From assembly GCA_958510825.1 (NCBI GenBank), contig OY294049.1:35306774-35370773 (forward strand): a stretch of DNA of 64,000 nt, written 5' to 3'. Below the pieces are notes generated by a model. That model saw only the letters and a program-made list of their open reading frames with translations. It searched no databases and was not told the DNA's origin. A program made the translations under genes and the position numbers. Position 1 is the first letter of the stretch; every line of letters begins with the position of its first letter. This DNA comes from Brachypterus glaber. Its lineage: Eukaryota; Arthropoda; Insecta; Coleoptera; Kateretidae. This document shows, one piece after another, positions 23,289-35,229 of this stretch.

Positions 23289-23652
23289 ACAGTTTTTGAT
23301 AAAAACTGAAATCGCTCACGAAGTCGTTTTTAAATAAAGTAATTCTTCTTCTTCTTCAAGTTTTTCCTCACATCGCAATACGGAGTTTTTTCTATGACAC
23401 ACCCTATAGCATAGGTACTACCCATGATACTCAACATAATCACGACCATTGACACGGATACTTTGTTAATGTCCAAAATAAGATGACCATAATTTTGGAC
23501 ATTAACAAAGTATCCGTGTCAATGGTCGTGATTATGTTAAGTATCATGGGTAGTACCTATGCTATTGCGATGTCAGGAAAAACTTGAAGAAGAAGAAGAA
23601 TGAATTTATTTAAAAACTTCGTGGGCGATTTTAATTTTTGTCAAAAACTGTT
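23289..23652. repeat. Long hairpin with GAA/TTC tract in stem
   Basis: Left arm to about 23482, right arm from about 23495, with a very short loop. CAGTTTTTGA, ATCGC-CACGAAGT, TTCTTCTTCTTCTTCAAG, GTACTACCCATGATACT and GACACGGATACTTTGTTAAT all recur inverted. The left arm alone has about 28 extra bases near 23380-23408. It is probably a foldback transposon; a transcript would be an almost perfect double-stranded hairpin. Confidence 0.85.
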
Positions 23653-23756
23653 TGGAAATGTCCCAAAAACAACCTAAAATTAAAAAATCCGGGGTGGTTT
23701 GACTTTCCATTTAACTTTTTTAAGAAATTGAAAGTTTTTGCCCGATTTGTATAATT

Positions 23757-23985
23757 TAGCTTTTTAATTTTTGGGTAATAGGGCTTTGGATCTGACTAAA
23801 ATTGTTATCTAATTTTGCTGTGACGTTTCGACTATGGATTTTCGTCGTTTTCGAACAGTGACAAATCTTTGGCTTTAATTCTCTGTTCGAAAACAACGAA
23901 AATCCATCGTCGAAACGTCACAGCAAAATTAGATAACAATTTTAGTCAGATCCAAAGCCATATTCCCCAAAAATCAAAAAGCTAA
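23757..23985. repeat. Second long hairpin
   Basis: Arms of about 105 bp (23757-23863 and 23885-23985): TTTGGATCTGACTAAAATTG, TAATTTTGCTGTGACGTTTC and GATTTTCGTNGTTTTCGAACAG and their complements. The spacer is about 20-25 bp. MITE-like and noncoding. Confidence 0.85.
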
Positions 23986-25249
23986 CCGTGAGTATTAATT
24001 TGTATAAATAAATATAAAAATATTTTTGTTTTTGGATTCTAAGGCGTGGATAACTTGTTTTTAATCTAATTATCACCAAAGAAAAATCAAAACAAGAAGA
24101 AAGAAAAGAAGGTACCTAATTTGTACCCGAAGGATTTTTTTCAGATATTTAAAGTAAATAATACCTAATTACCTATAATAGATAATGGATAATAGATATT
24201 ATCTTAACTATGATATCAATACTCTGTCTAAAATATGATCATATTTCATAACGATTTAAGCATGAAATATCTTAATAACTGTATTGACTTCTGGTTAAAA
24301 AATAATAACATTGTATAAGACGAATGGTAAATAAATTTAAAAAAGGTGTAAAATGGTTTAACATCTGTCAAAATAAGTAGTACTTTAAAGAAAAGAAAAA
24401 GGAAAAAAGGGCCATTTAAAGTGAGCAACGTAACAGAATATTTTCGGCAATGAAACAATTAACTTCTGTGAAACAGATTAAAATTAAATCGGCACCCCGC
24501 TGGAAAAATAACAATGTAGCTTCTCCGCCCCCTTTAAAAAAATGTATACCGAGAAGGCCTAGAATCTTTTTTGCAGGTATTACTTTTTGGTTTTGTTTTC
24601 AATAAGAATTTTTCACGGTACATTCCTATTCAGTGAAGGCAAGGGCAAATATCAAAAAATTAAAACGATTTTTCAAATTATAGAGTGGAAACATTTTTTT
24701 TTAAATAATGTATGTATTACCTGGGCCTTTTACAACAAAACATATGTAAAATTTTAATTTCTTCATCTTAAAATGAGGAAAATTTTTAATTTCCAAAAAG
24801 AAGAAGTTCAACCAAAAATAAAAATTGATTGCAAAGAAGGTGAAATGATGAGTTACAAATACTTGGTACGTTTTTTACTCAAACTTTTCAAACTAAATGA
24901 AAATAATCTTCAATCCCATTGGTTCAAATTTGTCATGTGACATGATAAACCCAATCAAATCCTAAATTCTCTTCAATTGGAAAGAAAAGTTTGAGGAAAA
25001 AATGAACCATATATTTCAAATTACTGTGACTTTTACATTGTATGAAAAGTTGTTAATACAAGACTTGGTTTTCAAACCCTTTAAAGGCTCTATTACAGTG
25101 TTGGACTGGGATTTTTAGGCTCTTTATCATTTATTTCATTTCATTTATTCGATCATTAATTTTGGAAGGTCCAATCCAAAAATATGAAGAAAAGTTCCTA
25201 TAACGGTTGGTCCGAAAATGAGCCTTAAGGGAGCTACAGCCCTTCTAAG
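23986..25249. other. A+T-rich DNA without recognised gene
   Basis: Short open frames are present but show no domain. Nothing supportable. Confidence 0.35.
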
Positions 25250-25800
25250 GAAGCATCTAAAAAAGAGTTTTTATTTAATATCTCTAAAGCCCTATGAACT
25301 ACAGTAACAATTTTTTGCACATGTCCTAAATAAATAATAAAGGTTATTATCCTATGTAATTTTTGTTTTAACTTTAACCAGGGACGTGTAAAATAGAGGG
25401 GGTCGTCACTTTTTTGCCCCAACCTTTTATGTCCCAGTTTTTTTTACATTTTCACAGTAAAATATGATTTCTTGGTTAAAAATACATAAAAACGTTTAGT
25501 ATAACACTGCAGGATCAACCGTTTTCGAGATAATTGTAGTTTGAGAGAAAATATCACGTTCTGAACATCAAAAATAGGAATAGGAAAAATAGTCTGTTGA
25601 TAAAATGTTAAATAACTTGAGGCCAAAAAGTTCGGGGCAAAAAAGTGACAACGGCCCCCCATTTGGCACGACCATGTTTACAGTTACCAAATATAAATTA
25701 CATAGGATGATAGCCTTTGTCAATGTTAGAGCATGTGCAAAAATTCTTTAGTGTGGTTTACAAGATTCCAGAGATATTAAATAAAAACTCGAATCTTACC
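25250..25800. mobile_element. Inverted-repeat element, about 550 bp
   Basis: Diverged arms at about 25255-25410 and 25665-25800. Both contain GAGTTTTTATTTAATATCTC, TTTTTGCACATG, TATCCTATGTAAT and a G/C-run near the inner end. The centre (25411-25664) reads on both strands as short open frames without recognisable domains. An old MITE or element remnant. Confidence 0.6.
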
Positions 25801-26341
25801 TCAGGAAATTACTTCTCCTTTGATAATCACCCTCAAGCTCTTCATTTTTGAAATAAAGAATATATTTATGATTTATGAGCAGGTTAGTAAACGCAGTAGG
25901 GATCTTATTTTATTTGAATTTCTTTATTACCAGCTTAAAGTATCATAAAATATATTATTTTGTCATACGTTTACCATTGTCCGTTTTCGGTAGTCTTCAG
26001 ATTTCTGGTAGAAAATGAGATTATCCAAAATATGGAATTATACTCTTTAATTTCCTTTCAGTTCAAAAGATCCCATTATTATAATGCAAATGAAATGGAA
26101 TATTATTAAATCTCTATTTGTGAAAATTCTATAAATTTTAAATTCCTGAAGAGAGGGGAAAGAAGGGGTGGCACGTAGTCCCAGAAATAAGTTGCAAAAG
26201 CAATACATACCTTAAATTGTTATTTTTATTTCGTTATTTTAAAACCAGTTATTAATGACTAAATATGGCTAACCATCAGAAAAAAATAGAAGAAATATAT
26301 ATATTTTTTATGTTTCAAAATATAGTATTCCTGTAAGTGAT

Positions 26342-26342
<1 letters not shown>

Positions 26343-26411
<69 letters not shown>
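26343..26411 (-). repeat. (TAA)n microsatellite, possible retrotransposon tail
   Basis: About 22 uninterrupted TAA units. On the minus strand the tract would be a (TTA)n tail directly after CAATAAATA, which contains AATAAA, as in many insect non-LTR elements. The element body to its right (26412 onward) has no readable coding sequence, so the link is inference. Confidence 0.7.
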
Positions 26412-27899
26412 TTTATTGTTTAAGAAAAAGTATAAGCAGTTTACAATTTTACAATAAATATGCCATAATACACTAAAATATCTGGAGATATTTGAACGTG
26501 CATATAAAATGGATAATAGAATGCATAATAAAAATACAAATATTACTTAATAACATTACATTATGCATAGTTTATTTTACAATAAATAAACAATTAAACA
26601 TTTCTGTTTCTGTGGAGCTCTGTAGAATGGAACGAATTATTTGACCATTTCTAGAGAAGGGTACATTTGTTTTAGTTTGACAATACCTATTTATTCATTT
26701 GTCAAGAAATTAGTCACATGTGCAAGCATATCAGATATTAAAATTTCCCCAACCCTTTTAATGAAAACTTTTCACTAAAGCCTATTTTGGTTTTCGCATA
26801 GAATACGATTAGAATTGGGCATTTCCTCTTATAGAATCGCAGCCGAACTTTGAAGGTTTTACACAGAAAATAATTTAGCAATAAATAACAAAATAATATA
26901 GCCAGTATAGTTCAGTAAAACTACATAATGCATAAATAGATACATATTGTTCTCATTGCCACGGATTTAAAATAACGCCCTCAGAAAAAGCTTTTTTACT
27001 GAAAAATTACACATTATTTTAAATGTATAAAATTATCTTCCAAATCATACATGTTTTGAGCCTTTTCATTTCAAATTTGGTACAGATCGGCCAAATGGCA
27101 AGAAAGTTATAACGGTTTAAAAAGTGTCTGTTTTTTTTGGACCACCCTGTAACTGTTACCAGCTAGTAATGTTACTATAAAAAAAGGTTGGTTATCTACT
27201 TGTAGGTATTTAATTGGCCAGTTCTTAAATACATTTTTATTCTCAACTGTATATATAATACATACATTACGCGTATTAATAAAGTTTGGGAAGTACGTGA
27301 TATCCTGTCCCACTGTTTTCCACGCCTGGACCTGACCTCTAATGAAAAATAGAGAACAGTAAACTAATTATTACTGGTCTGAAATTTAAATCATCAATTT
27401 CCGTTAGATGGCGCCACCGATTAAAATATCATTATTAATGCTTAAAGCAAGATGGCTGAACTGCTGTTGTCATGATAAACACGAATATAATCTAATACAT
27501 TTCGTTTAAAAAAATTAAATTTAGAGTTTTAGTCAATGTTTTTTACTTTTGAGAAGGATAATAAATGTTATAAACGGTGCCTTGTAAGCTATCAACAAAT
27601 TTTTTATGTGGTTGTTTATTTGGGTTAGGCGTATGGGGAACTTCAGTTTTATATAATTGTGCTTTTCTTGTGAAATGCAGGAAATAATATTTGTGGTAAA
27701 TATGAAAAAACTAAAAAACTAAGTATTATAGTATTATTTTCTTCATTTTAATTCAAACATCTAGGTTTCAAAAAGATTAGTACTTTATTTTTAAATAAAA
27801 ACAGTTGCGAATAAAAAAGTATACATATCTCCCGGACCTATAAATGGTCTCGGAAAAGTGCCACTTTCCGAGTCGACCTGTAATCTACTATTAATAAAC
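26412..27899. other. A+T-rich DNA without recognised gene
   Basis: Near 27130 TTTTTTTTGGACCACCCTGT resembles the end of the inverted-repeat family at 52911-53338. GATGGCGCCACC occurs at 27408. No gene recognised. Confidence 0.35.
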
Positions 27900-28152
27900 C
27901 AACGAACTAATAACTCTTCTCTCTAGAATACACATACCGTTAATATAAATTATCGCCAACATCTCGGTTTGTTTGTAAACAAATAGTAGGTATATTCAGG
28001 CCTGAACAATAACAATTACCGGTAACTGGCATTGTTGTCTCTGTTAGAACAAAGATGTGCTAGTAGAACAGACGAATGTTTATGTAGCCGACATTTTTGT
28101 CAATTTTTACGAATGAATGCCTATTCTAGAGAGAAGAGTTATCAGTTCGTTG
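27900..28152. mobile_element. hAT-like MITE (CAACGAACTAATAAC), copy 1
   Basis: 253 bp with inverted ends CAACGAACTAATAACTCTTC / TTATCAGTTCGTTG and inner TCTAGAATA / TATTCTAGA. It is flanked by a perfect 8-bp duplication TAATAAAC (27892-27899 and 28153-28160), the length made by hAT transposases. The second copy at 48832-49085 has its own 8-bp duplication. Noncoding; open frames crossing it are chance. Confidence 0.85.
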
Positions 28153-28269
28153 TAATAAACGAAAAGTTGACAATGCTTCTAAATACGGAAATGTCCCGTA
28201 GTGAAAAGCTTTCACTAAAAATAAGGCATTAAAATGCATTATAAGATATGCAAACAGAACAAAATCGAC

Positions 28270-28540
28270 GCAGCATAGGGACACCGAAGCTTATAATTCC
28301 AAACTCGAGGCACATGTGCCATCATTAATCACTCTGCGCAGCAAAAAAGTAATTAAGCTATTCATTTTGGCCAGTGCCAGTTGGAGAACCGGGCGATATA
28401 AAACTCGAAAAGCGGGACACCATGTGCACTTGGACCAGCATTGAAAGCGTAATTCCATTTCGGCTACGTTATCAATACGCCGCAACATTGCTGCCTCGAA
28501 GTTTCGAGGGTTTATTCCTGGACCACACAAATGGATTATA
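28270..28540. other. Less A+T-rich unique block
   Basis: Markedly richer in C+G than its surroundings (for example GGAGAACCGGGCGATATAAA) with open frames on both strands, none showing a recognisable domain. No partner elsewhere in the window. It may be a conserved noncoding element or an eroded exon; undecided. Confidence 0.3.
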
Positions 28541-28849
28541 TTTCTTTAAAATTAACAATGAGGATTTTAAGGATGTAGCTAACATCTTTTTAGTTGTAAG
28601 CTACATGATTCGGCAAGTTAAAAACTGATTTTTAGTATACCTCATTTTCACAGCTTTTGAAGGTTCTCATTTGATATATTTAAGGGGTACAATGGAGGTA
28701 GGGGTTTAATATTTAAATTCTCAAAAAATAAATAGTGTGTAGGAATAATGGTGTTATTAGGAGAGAGTCTTTTCGTTGTTATATTTTAAAAAATGACTTT
28801 TAGAAAAATAAAAAAGGAAATTTTGATCCAAGGTACAACAGTCTCCCCT

Positions 28850-29101
28850 ACTATTCTACTTAATCAAGTACCCCCTAAGTCCAGGACTTGTTTGGGCTAG
28901 TAGTAGAGGGAACCACCGGCTTATACTGACTTTCGAACCAGTTTTTATAGCGAGCGTCCATTTCACTTATCGTCTTCGCCAAATTTAAATTATTAATTTA
29001 CTAAAAAATGCAAATAAGCGCCAGTGAGAGTAGAACTCATGCTAGCTTGGCTAGTTGGCTTGTCATGTAGACGCGGTAGCCAACTAAACCAAACCCTCCC
29101 A
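28850..29101 (-). mobile_element. tRNA-derived SINE, copy 2 (minus strand)
   Basis: The minus-strand head reads GGTTTGGTTTAGTTGGCTAC (A-box TGGTTTAGTTGG), then a degenerate B-box GAGTTCTACTCTCAC and the family body CCGGTGGTTCCCTCTACTAC, then CTAGCCCAAACAAGTCC. The AAAC tail is missing or eroded; the copy is older than the one at 44126. Confidence 0.75.
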
Positions 29102-32100
29102 TTTGGATTTGGTAATCAACCCTGAGACTAGTGGACCACTAGTCCACCGGGTGTAGTGGTTTAATGGTATAGTCTGACACACGGGGAAGGTGAGTGTAAA
29201 AAACCACAGAACATCAACAAAAAACGCTCCGTATTCGCTCAGTCCAAACCTGTGCGTATTTAGATTTTATATTCAAATATAATTTATTGCCGCATTCTTT
29301 TGGTAGATTTAGAACAGTGTGTCAAACAATATGACACCTCTAACTTCTAAATGGCGTAAGATATCTACAAATATAACAAATATAATGAAATAAATAAACT
29401 ATCGTTGATCGTAAATTATACATATATAAATATTTATATAATTTAAAATCACTGCTTTTTAGTGACGAGAGTTCCAAAGGGGTAATTTTTTTAAACGGGG
29501 TGAGTTGCTAATTTAAAAGGCGTTAAAATTGTGTGGCTTAGATAGTAGAGGCACGTTTGTTGAAAGACTACGGATAAAACAATACAAAGCAGCTTTAGAA
29601 TTATTGCCCTACGTAAAGTGCTTTCTGGAACGAGAAGAGATACACCATTAAATTTGATTTAGATTAGAATGTATTGTGATGTAACAATACATGTTAGTCT
29701 CTGTAGAATACGAAAAAGGATTCTAAATTTTAATGACTATCAGATATACAGAAGAGAGTTTTTTCGGAAGGGGATACGAATTATGTTTAGATATACTCCC
29801 TTTTTAGGAAATCAGCAGGCTCCGATATACTTTGCTTACAGGGTTTTAGGGAAAACAAACATGCTCCAATGTTGCATGGTACAGTCTTCGAACCCTTTAG
29901 TTGCGGTAGCAGTAGCAACATTAACCTAAACAACAATATCAATAATTTAACAAGATATTTGACAACAAGATGAATCAAGTAGCACTTTCCAAAACAGTAT
30001 TCTTTCATTATAATTGATAATTATCATGAAAAATCAGAAGTTGTTAAAGTGGTTAAGAAAATTATATGTGTTGCCTTTAGACTTTTAAAAGTCATACCGT
30101 TAATATGCCAATATACTAAAAGAATTTAAAAATTATTATATACTTTACAGCATCTTCATACATATATTAATGCTGTCAAATAGCATTTTTATAGAAATTT
30201 TAGTATCAATAAAGTTACCAATATTAAACAGTAAATATTTATGCATACTTACCATTAAAACCAATATGCCGTATATCATAACTATATTACATCTACTTTT
30301 GTTTATTTTTATGGAAGCCGCTTCGTATGCAAAAAGAGATAATTGTTGAGGACGTTCGAATATTGGTAAGTTAATTTAATCATGTAGAGGGCTACTTTTT
30401 ATGACTATTTCCCAAACAATATATAGGCCGATCAAAACCTTATATTTTTAGTTTCTTGACCAATCAGATCAAAATGAATCTAATATTTTTTGTATAAATG
30501 CAATTATCACTTGGTTACTATGGAAACAATAAACTGACATTTAGTGACATCTTAATAAACGTTATATTTTTGCAAAATGTGTTTTTGTGAAGCTTTCCTT
30601 TAGTTGATTTATTTTTATTGATAAGCAATATAAATGCTTATTTTATTACCAAAACATCCTAAGTATAAACCCTAATTAATTTAAGATATTATATTTTATG
30701 CACTTTCCATCTTAAAAGCTTTAAATCACTGATATTCATAAATTTTAATTTATTTAATTGAATCTTGGTATCAAAGTATATCAACAAAACTACTCTGATC
30801 TACAAAGTATATCAACAAATAGATTACTTTGCTTGGTATTAAAAACAGGCTACTCAAAACTAATTTAAACACTTAAAAACTAAACTTTTTAAACAAAAAC
30901 AGCAATGATCTTTATTTAAATGCTAAATATATGATAATAACTATTTTATTGGAATAATCTCAAGCATAAAATATCCCTCAAGCTAAGTTTAGACTTGGCA
31001 ACATTCGCGAACATTCGTGGTTTTAAAAAGCGCGACAAATTTGAGATTTAAATTTTTAATTATAGTTGTAAAGTAATATTGTTGTTTAGTTCTTAAATTT
31101 TTAATTTAAATATGAAAAAACATTAAACATGGTAAAATTATGTACTTCCTTATTTTCTTTGTGAAAGTTGAATTATACATAATTTTTTTACTTTATATAA
31201 AAAAACATTTTGCTTAAGGAAATTGCCAAGCAAAATATTTTTTTAATACAGTAAAAAAATTATCGATAATTCAACATGCACTTATGATATTACTACTGAC
31301 AATTTTGCGAATCCATGCACTAATTATAAATTATAATTATAATTATAATTTAATGGCCAAAGTAGGCGATGGATTCTACCCTTGAGATTTGTTTTATGTC
31401 AAAAAGTCTGCGAAAATGGAGAAAAACTATAATTTTTAGCGATATCTCACGTACTATTTATAATAGGTCAAATTTTTGCATAAATAAATTTTTTTTTTAA
31501 TTTCCTACAAAAACATGTGATAATTTTTATCGTAGGACTATTAGTTTCCAAGATATAGAGATTTAAATAAATTTTGATATATTTTTACATTTTTAATTAG
31601 ATGTCAAATTTTGACACTAGTAAATTTTCAATCATAGGTAAAATTATTTTTTCTTTTAATAAATTTCTGATAATGGTGCGGCCAGAAAAAAAATTCGATA
31701 AAGCTACAAAGAAAAAACAAAAGGATATGGTCCAAAAATACAGAAAAAGTTAAGTCAGTTTGATATCATATTTTATAAACTTCCTCCATTTTCCACCGGT
31801 CTAGAAAAGTTACCCGTTTCATATTTTTTAATTTGTTACTTATTGAAAGAAAATGCTCCCTAAATATAGGTAACATGGGGGGTCCCACGCTACCTGTATT
31901 TATGATTGAATAATGAATGAAATAACGATAAAAATCGGAAATACCAAGTAGTACTGTACCTACTTCTAATTAGTAGTGAATAATTGTTTTATTCCATCAA
32001 ATAAATAATGTCGTAGAAGATTAAATCATCAATTAATTAGCAATTAAAGTGTCGCTTTTAATGCTGTTATTTATGTATTGTATAATGTGGGAGAAAAATC

Positions 32101-32179
32101 AATGTAGATATTAAAATTTTAAATTTTAACGACATAATCATTCAAGTAGTCGGTACCAGTTAAAAGAATAAAGATCATT
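29102..32179. other. Long A+T-rich stretch without recognised gene
   Basis: Three kilobases with no repeat partner that I could find. A tRNA-like A-box phrase (GTAGTGGTTTAATGGTATAG at about 29154) occurs but no good B-box follows. There are small local repeats: AAAGTATATCAACAA at 30774 and 30805, and (TTATAA)n near 31325. Confidence 0.4.
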
Positions 32180-32720
32180 TCTTTAAATTGGCGTACCAGC
32201 GTTGTTAGACCCTAGTGGACCATATAAAAGTCAACTAGATGGTCCAGTAGCGCGGCCTGGAAGTGAAGGACGCTTGATACGACGCAAATCAGACGTCTAC
32301 AAGATTGCAGTTTTTGGTCAAAGCTTGACGTCATCGCTGAGACGTTAATTTAATGATTAGGAGGGAGTAATGGCAACAAATTTTTCTATGAAATCCTGTC
32401 ATAGGATCTCATATTATAATATTGCCCTCTCTAAAATTAACTCATTCATAGATCCAAACTGGTGGGTTATTTTTCTCATGGGCAATATCCTAGTTTCCTC
32501 TTTCATACCAAAAATAACTATTAATTGGAGAGAGATATATAACGTTTTTATAACGTCATAGTTCCTGACGTTATTATAAAGTCAGTAATGTTACGTCCTG
32601 GGTTCTGATTTATACACGTCACTGGGACGACAGCAGGACTTCATAATATGATGTCATGTAGGTCAATTAGTGCCCAATAATTGACGTCAAAAATAGTCCT
32701 GGGTAGTCTGGTGGATATTT
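32180..32720. mobile_element. Second GACGTC-rich element (tentative)
   Basis: GACGTC, TGACGT or ACGTCA words occur near 32291, 32326, 32553, 32566, 32591, 32616 and 32681. The left GACCCTAGTGGACCATATAA and the right, reversed, GACTACCCAGGACTATTTTT are weakly alike. It resembles the array of 11276-12049, but the ends are not secure. Confidence 0.4.
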
Positions 32721-32831
32721 AGAACAAGTTATTTTCTACCGGGTGAATTTTACATAAGGTATCGGATCCGGTTCCTTTTGGTGCTAGAGCCCCAAAAAAG
32801 GTGCTGAAAAAAAGTACCTTGAAAACTTATT

Positions 32832-33480
32832 CACTGTAAAAAGTAAACAAATGAATAGGAAATCGGTAATTGAATATATTATTATCCTATACAATTGTAC
32901 TTTAATTTTTGTTAAAAACACGCAACATTTCATGTCCGTCCTTAAATATTAAAGTATGTGACTTTAGAACTATATTGTTTTAAATAAAAATTAAAGTACA
33001 ATGGAGCTCTCTACAACTATAATTATGAAACAAAAGACGTCTACCCTATCTTCTATTTCATTTGTGCTACACTTTCCAGCCAACCAAATAAATACTGTAT
33101 TTGTTTTTCATACAACAATTACAGTATTTATTTGGTTGGGCGAAAAGTGTAGCACTGAGCGGCACGAAAGAACATAGCTAATGTGAATCTGTAGAATAAG
33201 ATAATCCTACTAAAATTTAGATGGCGCCAGTAATTTCTTTAATAAAAATAATATAGTTACACTTTTCGCCCGGCCAAGTAAATATTGTATTTGTTCAACA
33301 AAGAACAAATACAGAATTTGTTTGGTTGGGTGGAAGTGGGAGTGTATGTATGTCTTCTATCCTTTTTGGGTAGAACTTTTGTCCCTGTCTAATCTAACGG
33401 GAGAAATCGCCATTGTATAGGATAACAACTTCCGATTTCCTATCCATTTGTAACTGAATATTCAGTTTACTTTTTACAAT
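32832..33480. mobile_element. Long inverted-repeat element with two internal hairpins
   Basis: Arms: CACTGTAAAAAGTAAAC, GAATAGGAAATCGG and TATCCTATACAATTGTAC on the left, with complements on the right ending GTTTACTTTTTACAAT. Two internal hairpins (33066-33154 and 33258-33344) both pair a CCAACCAAATAAATACTGTA-like strand with its complement ending GGTTGGGCGAAAAGTGT. The core 33000-33415 reappears inverted at 37556-37970. Confidence 0.75.
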
Positions 33481-34308
33481 GTTTTTAATTAATCAAAAAT
33501 TCTTTGAAATGTGTCTCTGTTACTTATGTCAAATCTAAATTTTTGAAAATACGAATAATATATTCAAACCCATTCAAAAAAATATGTAATCCAATGCAAG
33601 CATGCAAATCTAAACAAACACAAGCGTAAAAGTTTAATAGTGTAAAGATATAACAAAGTAATTATTTTTAGAAAATGGCGTTGCCCTTAAAATCGTAAAT
33701 CCAATTTGACAAATGATGCAAACAAAAGATTAACTTTAGAATAATATTCCAATAATGTTACCCCTGGCAAACAAAATGTACAACTGGGGACTGGTAGAAT
33801 AACCCATTAGAATATTAGAAAGATAAAATGCTGGTATGTAGATTATACGTTCTGAATCAAAACTCTCCCTAAAATTTTAGTAGCATAGACAATTAAACAA
33901 CTTTTTGCATAACTTATCAGCAATACAAGTAATTTGTGGTAACTTTGTAACATAAAATAGGATTGAATTGGTAAATTTGCTTAAGGTACTCAGTTTTTTT
34001 GTTGTGCCACTATAAAAATTAAACTGAACATTCACTTAAAAATAGATAGGAAATTATTTCCATGAAAAATAAAAACATTAATAAAGCTAAAAATTAAAAA
34101 AAAAACTTAGGCGGCCTTCATTCCCACCTTTTCCCCTACTCTTTAGCAATAAATGTGGTTTTTAGAATTAATAACAATACCTTGTGGTTCTTTGAGCCAA
34201 ATTCGACAAAATTACTGACATTAGATTAAAACTTATCATGAGCCTTCACTACCTTAAAGTACTTAGTTCCATCAGCTAAAACAACTATTATCAGGGGTAA
34301 TATCATAA

Positions 34309-34473
34309 GTGATACTAGGTTAGGTATCGGTGGTTTTTTACATAAATTTTACGAATATTAATCCCAATGACGAAAATGCAACGACTGCTTTAGCAGGAGT
34401 TGCATTTTCCAAAAATTGGGATTAATATGAGTAACATTTGAAAAAAAAGCACCGGTACCTAACCTAGTATCAC
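34309..34473. mobile_element. Palindromic MITE, GTGATACTAGGTTAGG ends
   Basis: Ends GTGATACTAGGTTAGGTA / TACCTAACCTAGTATCAC, with inner complementary pairs ATTAATCCCAAT / ATTGGGATTAAT and AAAATGCAAC / GTTGCATTTT. Confidence 0.8.
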
Positions 34474-34714
34474 GAATTGATATTTAGGAAGAGAATATAA
34501 TTTATACTTAATACACATACCACTTAATTATAACGTATTAATCCACAAATAAATTATATTTTATAAATTAAAAAGCAAACAATAAGCACGATTTTAGATT
34601 AGAGAAAAGAGGGGTAAAAAAAGCCATCGTAGGGGTAAGGTATTTTCACTTATAAGTACAGCATACTACATATATATATAAATTGTATTCTCAACTAAAT
34701 AAATTAATAATAGA

Positions 34715-35055
34715 GTCATGTTCGAATAAGGGAAGTCATGGTCATACGAGCCGCTGTTCTTTTTTTTCATTTTCATATAGTGTATGCTATACAATTGTAC
34801 TTTAATTTTTGTTAAAAACACGCAACATATCATGTGACTGTAGAACTATACTGTTTTTAACAAAAATTAAAATATATTTGTATAGGTTCATAACTTCCTA
34901 TCCATTTTTAACTAAATATTCAGTTACAAATGGATAGGCAGTTACGATCCTATACAAACTTACTTTTATTTTTATTAAAAACTCTACATGAAACTGAAAA
35001 AAAAAAGAACTGCGGCTCGTATGACCATCCATGACTTCCCTTATTCGAACATGAC
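34715..35055. mobile_element. Palindromic element, GTCATGTTCGAATAAGGG ends
   Basis: Arms of about 50 bp: GTCATGTTCGAATAAGGGAA, GTCATGG and TCATACGAGCCGC with exact complements on the right. Inside lies a third palindrome (about 34790-34975, TTTAATTTTTGTTAAAAACA) related to the arms of 32832-33480. Confidence 0.8.
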
Positions 35056-35229
35056 TATTATCAATTTGTTTGGTTGATATTAGTTGTTTTAGCTGACGAA
35101 ACTAGGTACTACTTTAAGGAAGTAAAGGCTCATGATAAATTTTAATCTAATGTCAGTAATTTTGTCGAATTTGGCTCAAAGAACCACAAGGTATTGTTAT
35201 TAATTTTAAAAAACACATTTATTGCTAAA

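Noticed and set aside
26343..26411. CRISPR-like or satellite array
   Set aside because: It is a simple TAA microsatellite. No array of repeats with unique spacers exists anywhere in the window.
28291..28628. Open frames of 79 and 84 codons on opposite strands
   Set aside because: The block is less A+T-rich, which lowers stop frequency on both strands; neither peptide resembles a known family. Kept only as a composition feature.
29140..29230. tRNA-like phrase GTAGTGGTTTAATGGTATAG
   Set aside because: The A-box looks good, but there is no proper B-box at the right distance and no cloverleaf could be drawn. It is not called as a tRNA or SINE.
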